A DNA stretch of 64,000 nt from Notamacropus eugenii (GCF_028372415.1 NC_092878.1:30238903-30302902); one strand, 5' to 3'. Positions 42,020 to 54,439 are shown, numbered from the stretch's first letter. The notes: generated from the sequence alone by a model not told the origin. A program made the numbers and translations.

Positions 42020-44055
42020 AGAGTTCTTTTCCTTTTAGCTATCAAAATGCAGCAATATCTTATATCATTTAACAATTGATTGAACTCATTTTGTTCTTTA
42101 TGTAAAAGAACTTTTTCTGTTCTTTTAAATGCTAACCTCCTGAAAAGTCTTTGAAGAGATAACGTACTAAATCAGCAGTGATGATACAAATGCAAGTAGT
42201 AAATCAATCCCTATCCTCATGGATCTCCCTCATGGAAAGGGGAGGCAAGAGGTCCCTATGTAGTCATCTACAGAATAAATAGAAAGAGAATAAATAGAAA
42301 TCAACGAAAAGTACATGAGGCAGTAAGTTTGCTGCCACCAGAAGTGTTCAGCATAGACTGGATATTCAGCTACTTGTCAGAAGTTTTGTATAAAGGATTC
42401 CACATGGGGTGAAAACTCAAACAACCTCCAAGAACCTTTGCATGCCTAAAGAAATGAGAGAAATAGTTTAAGGAAAACTGATTCTGAATTCCATAGGCTG
42501 TGCAGAATTTCTATGAGCTTTGAGTACTAAAACCTTTTTGCTAGACAGGATTAACTCACTCTTTGGGTGTATTCATATGTGTTCAATGTTCCAGAAAATG
42601 TCAGGTCTCTTTTAGAACAAGCTAACAGAACCACATTCCTTTCCCCTCACAGGGAACTACCCAATAGCTAGCAGGAGAGCATTCTCTGAATTCTGAGTCT
42701 TGGGATAATCACCCTGAAGCCAACTCTACACATGTCCCCCTGTTTGTTCAAGGGATGAATCGGCATGCTAGGGCAGCATCCCAATTTCTCACCACGAGGA
42801 CCACGACTGCATAAGGCAGCACCATCATCATGGTTATATCAGTGGCTTTTGAGTGACTCTGTACTCCTGACCACCGGAATATCTGGTAGCCATGTGTTTT
42901 GCACACGGGAAGGAAGCATTACACATCTTCAACTGTTTTCAAGGCTATGGCAGCAGCAGCTCAGTAATTAGAGCAGAGAGATCTTGGAAAACCTTGTCTG
43001 GCCAGCGAATGATGAGTTTGCTTTTGGTTTAGGACATTAGCATGCAGAGGTGGGTCACAAGGGAAGGGTGGTGAGATGGTTTGGAAAGATAAAGGGGAGT
43101 GATTCAATGTGGTGGGGAAGTCTCTGAAGAAATCAAAGCACCCAAACATCATTATTTCTCTAGGCTCACAGACATTCTCTCTCTCACCAATTGTTTTTCT
43201 CTGCTAATGAAACTGTTGGACCTTGAGATCCACATGGATAAACACACTGGTTGACTTTAAAGTTTCTTCAAATCCTAGGCCTAATTGGCAAATGACAGTG
43301 GGTGGAGGAAGCTTGTCAAGAAAGCCCACAAAACACTCTCTGGCAAGAGTCTCAATCCCTAGAAGACCGTTCTCTCGTGTTGTATTCTCTATGGACTAAT
43401 GACATCGGAGAGTCACCAATTATAAGGGAAATACCAGGATACCAGAGTTGTTCCATGGCAAAGTGGTCAATACATACCTTTCTCTACCCCTACACAAACC
43501 ATGAGGCAAAATCAAGTCATTTCCTACAGAGAATCTTCAATCTGAAAAGAAGAGATTTGCTCTCATGTGCTGCTCCATAGACACAAAAGATAGCTTGGAC
43601 CTTGGTAACTTGGGTTATAATGGGAATGGGCTAGGAAAATGCTTTGGAACCAGCGAAGTCCCATGCAAACCTCATAAAGTTTGGCTTTTTCTTTCTTTTA
43701 ACCAATGAACCCTAGGTCAGGATGGGTTTGGGGGTAACTTCCTCCTCACAACCTCGACTTCCTGTCTCTAAGGGAAAGAAAAGACTCATCTCAGTCTCTC
43801 TTACAAAACATTTTGGTGACTTCAATGTAGATGAATCAGAAACATATGGATCAAATTTCCTCCTAAAATACACATGGGCTTAGCAATTAAAAGAAAATGT
43901 GTTGGATGCAGCAGATTTGCTCTTCCAGCCAAACCCAAATGTTTGAGAACTCCACAGCCCCCAGACAGAGTGATGGCCACCAAAAAGGATCACAAGGAAT
44001 TAATGGAGAAAAACTAGGCTGATAAATGTAGAGGCACAAGGCATACAATAACTAG
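42020..44055. other. Long unique intergenic island
   Basis: Two kb with no recognised repeat. It contains scattered CpGs and possible factor motifs such as AATCAAAG at about 43133-43140. Short frames at 42765-43580 show no conserved motif. Confidence 0.4.
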
Positions 44056-44059
44056 GAGG

Positions 44060-44292
44060 AAGCACTACTGGGCCTGGTGTCAGGAAGACCTGAATTCAAA
44101 TCTGTTCTCAGACGTGTATTACAAGTATGACCCTGGGCAAATCACTTAACCTCTGTCTGCCTCTAGTTTTCTCATTTGTAAAATAGAGATTATTGTAGCA
44201 CCTACTTGGGTTGTTACAAGGCTCAAATGGGATAATATTTATAAAATGTTTAGCCTAGTGCCTGGCACGTAATAAGTGCTTAATAAAAAACC
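44060..44292 (+). mobile_element. MAR1-type CORE-SINE
   Basis: GGTGTCAGGAAGACCTGAAT, TATGACCCTGGGCAAATCAC, CTCATTTGTAAAATAGAGAT and the tail TAGTGCCTGGCACGTAATAA. Confidence 0.85.
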
Positions 44293-44307
44293 CAGAAAAA
44301 CAAAACT

Positions 44308-44405
44308 TATTTCCTTCCTTCTCCCCCCACCCCGCTTCCTTTCTCTATCCCTCCTACTCTTCATCCCTCCCTCCCTTGTTTTCCTTCCTTTCTTCCATCC
44401 AGTCA
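44308..44405. repeat. Polypyrimidine tract
   Basis: About 100 bases almost wholly C and T, rich in CTTC and CCCT units, just after the SINE tail. The minus-strand frame here (arginine/lysine rich) is a by-product. Confidence 0.85.
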
Positions 44406-44409
44406 ACAT

Positions 44410-45187
44410 TTTGTTTTTCAACAGTCAGCAATTTCCATGCACACAGAAATAGGGAATGAAGCATTTTAGTGTCTATGGATCCCATTAACAGGGAAAATTC
44501 TCCTGCAGAAATTATGCACTAGAAAATTTGCCTTGAAATATGGGCTGATAAATGTGTTAACTTACAAGGAAAAAATCTAAACTATATTAGAAAAGGGTTG
44601 TTACAAGATGTACTGGATAGACATACACCAAACACATTCTGGCTGGCAGGCTGTACATTCTGTTATTTGATAAAACTAATAATGTGGTAGGACGTGTTGA
44701 TATAACTGATCCATTTAGCAAAAACCACAAACATTTACACAGAAAAAATAAATAAATAAGGTTTGCAGCTCTGGCAGAGGAGCTAAAACAAATCTAGAAA
44801 CTGAGGAGCATCAAAAAAAAAGACAGATATTGACTTGGCAAGTGGGATGATTTCACTGCACATTTGTTTGACTCAGGGAACAAAACGTTTGGTCAAATCA
44901 AGGGAACTCATCATTCAGTCACTTTCTACATTTATTTACTAAATAGCTATAGGTATCTCCCTAACTGATTTCTGCCCCAGTTGTGTAAAATGAGGTGAAT
45001 GCTACCATTTGTCACTAGATATCTATGAAGTACTTTGCACTCCTCTGAGGAAGGAGCAGAGCCATAACTAGGAATTCTGCACATTGAGCAAAGTGGGCAG
45101 ATCAGGTGATAGGGAGAGCTCACCTGGGGTGTATAGCCATGGAAAATGAGAAGAAAAAGCACAGCCTTTGACAGTGCTGATAGAATC
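44410..45187. other. Intergenic, unassigned
   Basis: No repeat or gene recognised. Confidence 0.4.
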
Positions 45188-45195
45188 CCCTAGAT

Positions 45196-45409
45196 CAGGG
45201 GATTCATGTTAAGAACATGAAGTCCATGGATTTCAGGAGGTTTATTAACTTGGGTGGGAAAAAAAATTACATCTTTGTTTTTCACTAACCTCTAACTGAA
45301 ATTTCTCGTTTCCTTTAATTATAAAGGTAGGCAACAAATATTTTTTCTGTCCATAGATTTCACCAGACTGCCAAAGGGATCCATGACACAAAAGTGTTAA
45401 GAACTTCTG
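45196..45409. mobile_element. hAT-type nonautonomous element with 8-bp target duplication
   Basis: 214 bp from CAGGGGATTCATGTTAAGAA to TTAAGAACTTCTG. Flanks CCCTAGAT (45188-45195) and CTCTAGAT (45410-45417) match at seven of eight positions. Internal text AAAGGGATCCATGACACAAA is shared with the element at 19658-19844. Confidence 0.85.
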
Positions 45410-45424
45410 CTCTAGATTTTAGGA

Positions 45425-46430
45425 CCCTGAGACAAACCCCAGCTGCCCCATTTAGTTATGGCTCAGAGAAAAGAAAATACAAAGACAAGCCATCATTACT
45501 GGGCTTTTCCCTCAAGTTTAGGAGAGTAACTTTTTGCACTTTGGGTTTTGTTTCCAAGTCTTTAAGAATGTCTCTGGCTTTTCGATGGGACATTAATATT
45601 TTAGAATCCTCTTTAAATGTGTTGAGATAACACTGGGGAGTTTTTTACTTAGATGAGACCAGTTTGGATTCTCTGACATCAATAGCCATATAATCATACT
45701 TAGATAACACAGACCACCCAGGAAACTAAAATGACTTCACAAATAGTCAATCACATAATCTCAGCAGATCTTTGAAGAGGTTTTTACATAGCAGAGGGAG
45801 TCATTCTCAATAAAATAGCCAAGGAACTGAGTGAGTGATGTATCTAAATTTACGGGAGACCTGTGAGAGAGCCACAAATAAACTAGAGAAATGCTTCTGA
45901 CATTTTGCAAATCATAAACATTACCTGACACAATCTTCTCCCAATTTATTCTTTCATTGTTTTGAGCATTATATGCACCAAAGATGCTTCCAGAAGATTC
46001 CCAACTCAAACCGTATTGCAACTTTTTTATGGTGTGGTGGTAGGGAGGTGGAGAGTGGGAAGGTGAGAATTGCAGACAACAGGAAGGAGGTATGGAAATT
46101 CTGGTGCCAAGTTTTTTCTATTTTTACAAACAGATAATGTTCAATTGACAACACTGTTAGAAACTAATACCTTATTGGTTACTGTGCTGGGCTCCACTTG
46201 GCACAGAATCATAGATTTGTTACTCTCCGACCTGAAATATGATTGGTGCTTTCCTTTACAGTTTGATCTTTTTCACTTGAATGATAAGGCAAGTATTTTT
46301 TGGTAGGGGGTGAAGTAGATGCATTTTGTGACAGTTTTCAGGTATAATTGATATTTTCCCCTTAGGAAGCCTGATTACTTTCATCCTCATTCAAGGTAGA
46401 TGCCTATAGCACACTGTCCCCAGTTAAACT
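45425..46430. other. Intergenic, unassigned
   Basis: No repeat identity recognised. Overlapping frames on both strands (45394-46306) have no conserved motif. Confidence 0.4.
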
Positions 46431-46439
46431 AAAGCAACT

Positions 46440-46905
46440 TACAAAGTCAAGCCAGTAAGCATTTATTAAATGCTGATCATCTGCCAAACTTGGTGCTAAG
46501 TGTTGAGAATACACAAAGAAGCAAATAGAAAGATAGTTCTTGCCCTCAAGGAGCTTATATTCTAATGGGGGAAAAGATAATACATAAAAGAAGGCTGAAA
46601 GATGATAGGAAGGGAAAGATATCCATGAAATGTGTGGGGGTGGTGCATAGTAGAGTAAGAAGTTTGGAGAGTCAAAAGCGGAGAGCTGACTGAGGAATGA
46701 AAGAGTAAATATGGTTGGCTTGGGAAATATCTTGAAGATGGAGGTTCCAGGAGGAAATGATCCATCAAAGAAAGTGGCCACAGCGGTGAAGGAATCTTCC
46801 AGGGTGAGAAGAATGCTAGGGAAGGGTACAGAAACAAGTTCAAAAAGTCAGGAGTAGAGCCCAGAGAGGAATAAAGGTACAAAGTCTTCCCACTAAATGA
46901 ACTTA
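46440..46905 (-). mobile_element. L2 LINE 3' fragment
   Basis: Reversed L2 tail AAGCATTTATTAAATGCTGA, then TTGCCCTCAAGGAGCTTATA, GGGAGTGG-like purine-rich ORF2 sequence, and CAGGAGGAAATGATCC. Antisense frames of 106-125 residues here are chance frames. Confidence 0.75.
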
Positions 46906-46909
46906 CATT

Positions 46910-48740
46910 TTTTCCATCATTATTTTTAATAACAGATTTTCAACTCAAGGACAATTGCTTTATCTCCTTTGTGATGCTTGGAAGAAGAGAAAGAGATGAA
47001 AAGATTCACCTGAAAGGTGAAACTTCAAATCTTTTATGATGTTGATACAGACTAGGGAAAGGAGAAACTAAATCCTGGCATGTTGTGCTTGGGGAGAAAA
47101 AACATTGCAGAAAGAGTCTAATGACAATTCAAGATTTTATCTGAAAGGAAAAGATCAAGGAGAAGCTGGTCTGCTATATGCTCAGTTTAAAACTAGTCAA
47201 AATATGTGATTTTGACAGGATGAAACAAAAAAAGACATTTGACAATTTAAAGATAAAAGAATTGTCTATCTGATCATGTCTTTCTGATTTCCCATAAATG
47301 GAAATTATCTAATTTTTGAAGGAAATATATTAGGAAGAAATATATATTAAATTCCCAGAGCTTACCATAGTGATGGACTCTGAAAGGAATCAGAGCATAT
47401 GGCATGGTGATTTCTCTCAGCCATGACCATGCTTCTGGGTGACTGGAAGGATGGTGGTGCTATCAACATTAATAATGTTTCCAAAATCATATGAAAGCAC
47501 CATTTTCAGTGGAAAACAAACCTCTCATCTTAAAAGTCTCAAAACACTACAGTAACAATGTCCCACCAATTTCAGTTTATGATGGAAATATATGTTTGTG
47601 TCTGTGTGTATTTACACATGTATATGTGTTTGGGAAGGTCTGTATATAAACATCGATGTACAGGGCAAAGTTAGTAGGGGTGGAATGTGGAGGTGTAACA
47701 TGAGAAGTAAGGACAGGCAAAAAGGGTGGGAGAGAGGAAAAGGGTGGGATAAAAACTCAGGTTCAGCATCTCTATGCATATTTTTAACAGTAGGCTAACC
47801 ATGTTCTGCCAATAAATACTTTTTGAAAATTATTATGTTGGAAAATGTTTTTCCAGGTCTGAACAATATGTACTAGCTCTACCTGCATTTGCCACAACCA
47901 GTCCCATCTTCTTAACCAATCCAGCTTCTCTCAGATGGCTACCAGATACTCCTGTGGTTGGGAACCACTCACACAGAAGCCACAACAACCAAAATAACAC
48001 TGCTTTGACACAGTGTTCCTTCATGATGGATTAAGTTGATCCACTAATTTTCATTCTTAAACAAATGTCTGTTTGTGTGTGTACATGTGCATATATGCAT
48101 GCAAAAGTCATAGTACCCTTCTCCTGTTCCTAGAGAGTGACTTTGTCTTCTCCAAAAAGTGTTTTCAAAAGGCATTAGGGCTTCAAACCCTACACATTCC
48201 CTTGTTATCCCTTCTTCTCTTGGCCATCTCAACCTTTCTTTATGAAGGTAACGTTCAGGTATGTGAAATTCCTTCAGAAACTTAATGTGTTGAACAAATA
48301 TAAGGAATTAGTTTTAGTATTAGGCTAAGAGAATTCAAGCAACGCCCTTCAACAATTACATGGAGGTTTCTCGAAAAGTCAGACAAAGAGGGAATATAGA
48401 ACTAGATGTATCTTATAACTTCCTCATTGAACCTATTACCATGTTTACATTAGAAAACTTTGATGTTTCTTTTGGAGATCATCACCTCCACCTAATGAAG
48501 GTGTCTGTGGCCAAGACATCCAAGAGATACCCTCTCTTTGAGAGCTGGTTATCACACTCCTTCCCAGTCAGTGCAAGTGTGCATCCATACACATATAATT
48601 TCTTTTAGACTTTAGGAATATTGGTCCATGTTTAATTTCATGGAAAGAACTTAATTATATAGTCAGGAGTTCCCAAAAAAACTATTTCCACAGAAGATCA
48701 TTATTTCATGGTAGAAGGAAAGGACAAACAAACTGTACCC
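46910..48740. other. Unique intergenic island
   Basis: 1.8 kb with no transposable element that I recognise. Short GT-rich text near 47595-47640 and 48070-48110. Confidence 0.4.
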
Positions 48741-48744
48741 ATAA

Positions 48745-48915
48745 AATAGGAATAAGGAGACCTGGGATCTGTCTTTAATGCTGTCACCCAGCAATTGTAC
48801 ATTTTTGGACAACACACTTCAACCATCTAAGTTTTAGTTTCCTCCTCTTTAAAATAAGGGATTTGGATCAGATGATCTTACATTTCCTCCCAGTTGTAAA
48901 CTTCTATGATCATTT
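48745..48915 (+). mobile_element. MIR3-like SINE
   Basis: GAGACCTGGGATCTGTCTTT, CCTCTTTAAAATAAGGGATT, tail CCTCCCAGTTGTAAACTTCT. Confidence 0.6.
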
Positions 48916-48984
48916 GACCATCACCTTAAACATTTGAATATAGTTGTATGATTTCGCAGGAAATATTTTCTTATGAAATTCTTT

Positions 48985-49155
48985 GATAGGGCCATAGGAT
49001 CATAGGTTCAGTGCTGAAAGGGATATTAGAGACCATCAAGTCCAATGAGACATAGGGAGTTTGAATGACTCGCTCAGGGTTGTGTAGCTAGTAAGTATCT
49101 GAGGCAATTTTGAATTCAGGTTTTTGAGTTCAGTGTTTTATTACAATGCTACTTC
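48985..49155 (-). mobile_element. MIR3-like SINE
   Basis: GGATCATAGGTTCAGTGCTG, AGAGACCATCAAGTCCAATG and CGCTCAGGGTTGTGTAGCTA in reversed order. Confidence 0.6.
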
Positions 49156-49204
49156 AGAAGCGAAATGGAATGTTTGAAATGACACTTTAAAATCATCATT
49201 TCTT

Positions 49205-49335
49205 GAGCTGGACCTGGTAGGAATCTTTGAGATCATCTAGGCTAAGAGGAATGATTTACTCAAGGTCCTAGAGTTATCCAAACAGCAGAGTCAGGATTTG
49301 TATTCTTTCAGTCTAGTATTTTTCAATTACCCAAT
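49205..49335 (-). mobile_element. MIR3-like SINE fragment
   Basis: GAGCTGGACCTGGTAGGAAT and TTGAGATCATCTAGGCTAAG, followed by a decayed AGGTCCTAGAGTTATCC. Confidence 0.45.
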
Positions 49336-49351
49336 GATAAAGCCCCTTTTC

Positions 49352-49602
49352 ATTTTTCAGTCATTTTCATTCATTTCAGATTCTTTGTGATCCCATTTGG
49401 GATTTTCTTGGGAAAGATAGTAGAGTGGTTTGCCATTTCCTTTTCCAGCTCATTTGACAGATGAGGAAACTGAGGAAAACAGGGTGAAGTGACTTGCCCA
49501 GGGTCACATTGCTAGTAAGTATCTGAGGCTGGATTTGAACTCATGAAGATGAGTCTTCCTCATTCCAGGGTTGGCAGAACATGACCTAGCTGCCTCTAAC
49601 AG
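49352..49602 (-). mobile_element. tRNA-derived SINE with RTE/Bov-B-like tail
   Basis: Reversed tail GTGATCCCATTTGGGATTTT, GGTTTGCCATTTCCTTTTCC, then GACTTGCCCAGGGTCACATT and GATTTGAACTCATGAAGATG. Confidence 0.85.
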
Positions 49603-49739
49603 AGCCCCTTTAGAAGCCTAATTTCATAACATGGCCAAAGCTTTGTGTCCCAACTTATATCTTGGTCACAAACAAGTAGCTTCCTTTTAAGGAGCAGAAA
49701 CCAGGTTGTGACAGATGTAGGGAAATAAAGCTTGCAATG

Positions 49740-50280
49740 AGATATTTTGAAAAATAGTGACAGTCAAACAAGTTGTGGTATATGATTTTGATAAAATACT
49801 ACTGTGCTATAAGGAATGATGAGATCAATGATCTTAGAAATACATGGATAGACTTGCATGAAATAATGAAGAATCAAATAAGTAAAAGCAAGAAAACATA
49901 TACAGTAACAGCAATAGTGTTTTAACAACCACTTTGAGTGGCTAAGTCATTTTGACTATTATAAATACCCAAATTAACAGCAAAGGATGTATGAAGGAAG
50001 ATGCTATCTGCATCCAGAGAAAGAAATGATTAATAGAAGTATGTATAGAATTATTTTATGCATGTGCACACACACACACACATATTTGTGTTTAGTGGTA
50101 GTCATCTCTAGGGTGGGGGAAAGAAAAAAAGAAACATTATAACTTTATTATATATTTTAAAAGAATAGCAAGTTGTACATAATTGATTTGCAATTTCATG
50201 TACAATCATCTTTTAAAAACCATACTATGTGATGGAAATGCTTTATTTCATCAATTAAAAAATTAAAAAAAAAAAGAAAA
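49740..50280 (+). mobile_element. L1 LINE 3' end, 5'-truncated
   Basis: TGATAAAATACTACTGTGCT is the sense end of L1 ORF2 (the MEYYCA region), followed by ATAAGGAATGATGAGATCAA and GAAGGAAGATGCTATCTGCA. It ends in an A-rich tail at 50255-50280. Confidence 0.8.
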
Positions 50281-50289
50281 TTAGTGACA

Positions 50290-51035
50290 ATGATTGGAGC
50301 CCCCATTAACAACCATAACTTTTATTTACATCCTAGTGTGATGATTAAAAAGGTTTGAGACATAGTTTCTGAATTTAATCATTTTATTAATGAAGCCAGT
50401 AGATTATTAATAAAAGGATGTTCATTTAGTCACCTCTCTTAGACCAAAGACCCCTACTAGCAGTGGAGTCACAATTTATATGCCCTTTGAAAAGTAGATG
50501 TTTCCAAGGGATGGCAATCAGCTGTGATTTGTTAACACAATGGGAGGTGGGCTATCTTGCAGTACATGACTTAGGTCACTCAAATGTTGGTCAGAGAGAC
50601 ATCAATTTCCATATTACATCTCTTTATGATGGGGAGAATCAGCATTTTTCCCAGGCCTGTCTGAGCCAACACAATAAACAGGAATACACCCATTAGCCCA
50701 AACTTAGAATTTCTTTTACTGTTTGATTAGATCTCAGCTTGGATAAATCTCTATGAGAGACTTCCCACACCGGTTGATTTCTAGATAAGGAAGTAGGAAA
50801 GAGGGACACCTTGTATCTAATAAAATAGTTACTAAATATGAGAGGAATATTCATTTCTCACATTGGTATATTATCCAGTTGAGGCTACGGGTGGCTTGAT
50901 AAAATAGAAAGAACAGAAATTTAAAATGGCAATCATTTGGCAAAGACTTTACATATATCTTTCACTGTCCAAATTAGTGTCCTTTCTTTATAATCCTGCC
51001 CTTGCTTTGATGCATTTCAAATACTAAACAACTTC
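50290..51035. other. Intergenic, unassigned
   Basis: No repeat or gene recognised. The frame at 50463-50696 has no conserved motif. Confidence 0.4.
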
Positions 51036-51039
51036 TATG

Positions 51040-51480
51040 CTCAAAAGCACTTTATTGGGCACTGGGAATACATCAATGATAAACTAAGCAATCCATATTC
51101 CCAAAAATCTTATAGTCTACTAAGGATATACATAATAAACATGAAGACAAATAAGCATTAGAGTGGTAGAGTGTGATAGAGGCACAGACAAAGGGCTCAT
51201 TTCAGCTCAAGGTATGAAAGTAGACTTCATGGAGAAGGCAGAAAGTGAGCTGGTCCTTGGAAGGAAGAGAAACATTTCTTTAGGAAGAGGAAGGAATGTT
51301 TTGTAGGCCTAGGGGATGGCCAGTGTGAATGCATGGGGTAGGAAACAGCTGAATAAAATCAGGGAACTTAAGTATGAAGGGAAATGATATGAAATAAGAT
51401 TGGAAAGGCAGGTTGGAGCCAGACTGTAAAGTTCCTTATATGCTAAATTGAAGAGCTTGTTATTTTATCCTACAGGTATG
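51040..51480 (-). mobile_element. L2 LINE fragment
   Basis: Reversed L2 landmarks: TTATTGGGCACTGGGAATAC, CTCATTTCAGCTCAAGGTAT, GGCAGGTTGGAGCCAGACTG. The next few hundred bases to 51870 are unassigned. Confidence 0.6.
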
Positions 51481-51872
51481 TTAGCAGTTGACCTGCTTAA
51501 CCATCTTGGCCATATCATAATTACAAGCGACATTCCTTCTAGCTGTTTGGAATGGGAAGAAGGGTGGAGAGAAGAATTCTCCTTATTCGCACCTTAGCTC
51601 TGCCCAGAACCATAGCGAGTCCCAAAAAGTCACGTTGGATAAAGCAGGCAGCTTTCTGTTATTGACAGAATAATATTCAAAACAGATTTGTCCCTTGGAA
51701 AAAGGATTGGATGGAGAGGATGATCATGATTCCAGGGAACAGATAATGACAGTTCTAGGCATAGTTCTAGGGAACTACAAGGGAAGAATGTCGTCTATAT
51801 TGTAAAATGTGGTCACTCAGTTGTCTTTGCTTAACTGTTTCTCTTGTTTTTATTACAAAGGAAGGTTCAATT

Positions 51873-51875
<3 letters not shown>

Positions 51876-51919
<44 letters not shown>

Positions 51920-51969
51920 GCGTGTGTGCGTTTGCGTGTGCATGTGCATGTGCGTGCATGCGTGTGTGT
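51876..51969. repeat. (TG)n/(CG,CA)-interspersed alternating tract
   Basis: Pure TG for about 38 bases, then GCGTGTGCGTGTGTGCG and CATGTGCATGTGCGTGCATG type text: about 94 bases of nearly perfect purine-pyrimidine alternation. Confidence 0.95.
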
Positions 51970-51984
51970 AGGGGGCATAGCCAG

Positions 51985-52112
51985 AAATGACAATGTGGCC
52001 TTGGGCAAGTTCTTTAGGCTCTCCGGGCTTCATTTTCCTCATCTCTAAATTGAGGGGATTGCAGTAGATGGCTTCTGAAGTTCCTTCCAAGTTCTAAATC
52101 TATGATCATAAG
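51985..52112 (+). mobile_element. MIR3-like SINE fragment
   Basis: GTGGCCTTGGGCAAGTTCTT, CCTCATCTCTAAATTGAGGG, tail TTCCAAGTTCTAAATCTATG. Confidence 0.65.
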
Positions 52113-52269
52113 ATATTTTTAAAAGTATTCATAAAACTTAATTGAAAACAAAATTAATTTATTTTTACTCCCTCTCTCCGTTCTTTTTTCTTCTTCAGAG
52201 TGCTCCATTTTCATTTCTCTTAGGCTCAATCTCAGGTTTTAGCTCTTGCTGTAGTTCTCACAGCAAATA

Positions 52270-52485
52270 ATTGATGGATGGAGAAAATGTTATTAACAGG
52301 TAATAGGGAGCCACTTCAATTTCTTGAGCAGGAGAGTGCTATGTTCAGATATTATACATAAGGAAAATTATTTTGGCAGCTTTGTTTGGCTGGGTTGGAG
52401 GGGAGAGATTGGAGGCAGGGAAACCAGTTAAAAGATTATATATTACAATAGTCTAAGAAAGGAGGTGGGTGAGGGGTGGTAATTG
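52270..52485 (-). mobile_element. L2 LINE fragment
   Basis: TAATAGGGAGCCACTTCAAT, AAATTATTTTGGCAGCTTTG and TATTACAATAGTCTAAGAAA are standard reversed L2 ORF2 landmarks. The same L2 probably resumes at 53040-53165 (GAGTCAAAGATGATTCTAAG) after an insertion. Confidence 0.7.
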
Positions 52486-52544
52486 TATGAGTGGAGAAAA
52501 ACATCTAAATTGCATAGGTGAGTCCTAGAGTTGACAGCTGTTTG

Positions 52545-53035
52545 GTAGCCTATTTTTCTAACCTTATTGGCCATTACTCCCCACCTCCCTCCACGCTTTA
52601 TTCATGCCCAACTGGTCTTCTTTCTGTTCTTCACACATGATATTTCATCTCCCCTTTGCTGTCATTGTTCTGGTGGTCTCCCATGCTTGAGATGCACTCC
52701 CTTCTGGCCTCCATCTCACAGAGTGCCTTCCTTTAAAATACAGACCAGGTATTATCTTCTGAATAAATCGTTTCTCTACTCGCCCCCCCTCCCCACAACC
52801 AGTGTTTTCTCTTCCAAGCGACTTTATATTTAACAATTTTGTATATATTGGTATTCATTTATATTTGTATCTATTTGTGTTGAACTTAATGTTTATATTT
52901 TAGGGCATGCTTATTATCTCCTCCATTAAAATATAAGCCTATTGTGAGAAGGGATTGTTTTATTCTTTGTACCTGTAGCTCCAGCTTTTAGCACGGTGTT
53001 TGGCATATAATGAACACTTAATAAATGATTGATTG
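52545..53035 (+). mobile_element. L3/CR1 or L2 LINE 3' region, inserted in reversed L2
   Basis: TTGTTCTGGTGGTCTCCCAT, CTTGAGATGCACTCCCTTCT and the 3' end AGCACGGTGTTTGGCATATA with AACACTTAATAAATGATTGA. Confidence 0.65.
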
Positions 53036-53345
53036 AGTAAGGGGAGGAAGAAGAGTCAAAGATGATTCTAAGCTTTCAAGTCAGGGGGATGAGGAAGCCA
53101 TCAGTGGAAATGGGGAAGTCAGGGAAAGGGGGACTTTTAGAGGGGAGATGATGAGTTGACCTTTGGTGACATGTCATAAACTTGCTACTTATAGATATAG
53201 ATATCTTATGCTCAAGGTCCTCCAATACCATGTGGACAACATCTTTCTGAAACCGACTAGGAAAGTTCAGGAAGTAGTCTATTTAGATAAGAGATCTGAG
53301 ATAAATCTGATTAACACTCTCTTATCATTGATCTCTATGCTAACA

Positions 53346-53608
53346 TAGGGGCAGCTAGTGGAACAGGGGATAGAGTACCAGATCTAAAGTCAGGGAGACT
53401 TGAGTTCAAATTTGCCCTCAGACACCTATTAGCTATGTGACTCTGGGTAAGTTATTTCATCTCGGTTTGCCTCAGTTTCCCAATTTGTAAAATAAGGATG
53501 CTAATAACACCTACCTCCCAGGGTTTTAGGGAAGATCAGATGAGATAATAATAGTAAAGGGTTTGGTATATGCTAGATGGTATGTAAATGTTGGCTATTA
53601 ATAAATAT
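53346..53608 (+). mobile_element. MAR1-type CORE-SINE
   Basis: Head AGGGGCAGCTAGTGGAACAG, TAGCTATGTGACTCTGGGTA, GCCTCAGTTTCCCAATTTGT, and the CORE region with TGAGATAATAATAGTAAAGG. Confidence 0.85.
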
Positions 53609-53667
53609 TATTATAGAATTATAAATAGTGTTATATTATTATTTACAGCACATCCCAAAATATGTGT

Positions 53668-53732
53668 GTACATATATATGCATATATATATATATATATA
53701 TATATATGCATATATACACATGCATACATACG
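53668..53732. repeat. (TA)n-rich microsatellite
   Basis: Alternating TA run with CATATG interruptions. Confidence 0.9.
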
Positions 53733-53734
53733 CA

Positions 53735-54435
53735 CCTACGTGAGGACCCAGGCTCCTCATGTACTCACTTCAGGACTGTACAACTTCCACTTGTCTTATC
53801 GACTTTTCTTAACTTCTTCCCTTTATTTGTTTTTCTGGTAGAAATACTCTGAATCTCCCTCATCGTTCACTTTCCCCAAGCTCCTGCAAACAGACTGACT
53901 CTCCTAGAATCAGTTTTTGATTCCATATAAGCCCATATTATAGTTCATCTTTTCCTTTTCATATAGGTTAATGAACCCCTTTCTTGGTCAATAAAGTCCT
54001 TCACACCAATGTTAGTTCTCCATCTGTGTTTCTTCCTCTGTCACTCACAAGCCAGTCTCCAAACATGCCATCTCCAGTCTACTTCCTGATGCCTTTAAAC
54101 AACGCCTATGAATAACTGGTAAGATCTTCATGATTTTGATTGGTTGTGTTGAAATAGTGTTGACATGACCTTAATTCCATATTTATTAGCATATACTCAG
54201 TAAATGCTTGAGGCAAATCTGGGATTAAAGTCTTTGTGTTTCTTTCCAGTCTGCTTCTCAGTACTTTTCCTTGAAAAATCTTGTGAAAATACATCTAGAT
54301 GATACCCTAAAATTTTAGGATTCCATGAGTAGATAAAATTTTCTTTGGTTTTTTAACACAACTGACACAATAAAAATCTTTCTGTAGTTAAAATGTGAAT
54401 CTAACAAAATTCAAGACAAGGACCTATAAAATACT
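53735..54435. other. Intergenic, unassigned
   Basis: No clear repeat. The C/T-rich portion at 53760-54100 may be a very old LINE but I cannot place it. Confidence 0.35.
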
Positions 54436-54439
54436 CAAA

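Noticed and set aside
46404-46882. Antisense frames of 106 and 125 residues
   Set aside because: They lie on the pyrimidine-rich strand of a reversed L2 fragment and have no conserved motif.
51767-52090. 107-residue minus and 79-residue plus frames
   Set aside because: Both are translations of the TG/CG repeat and a SINE fragment.
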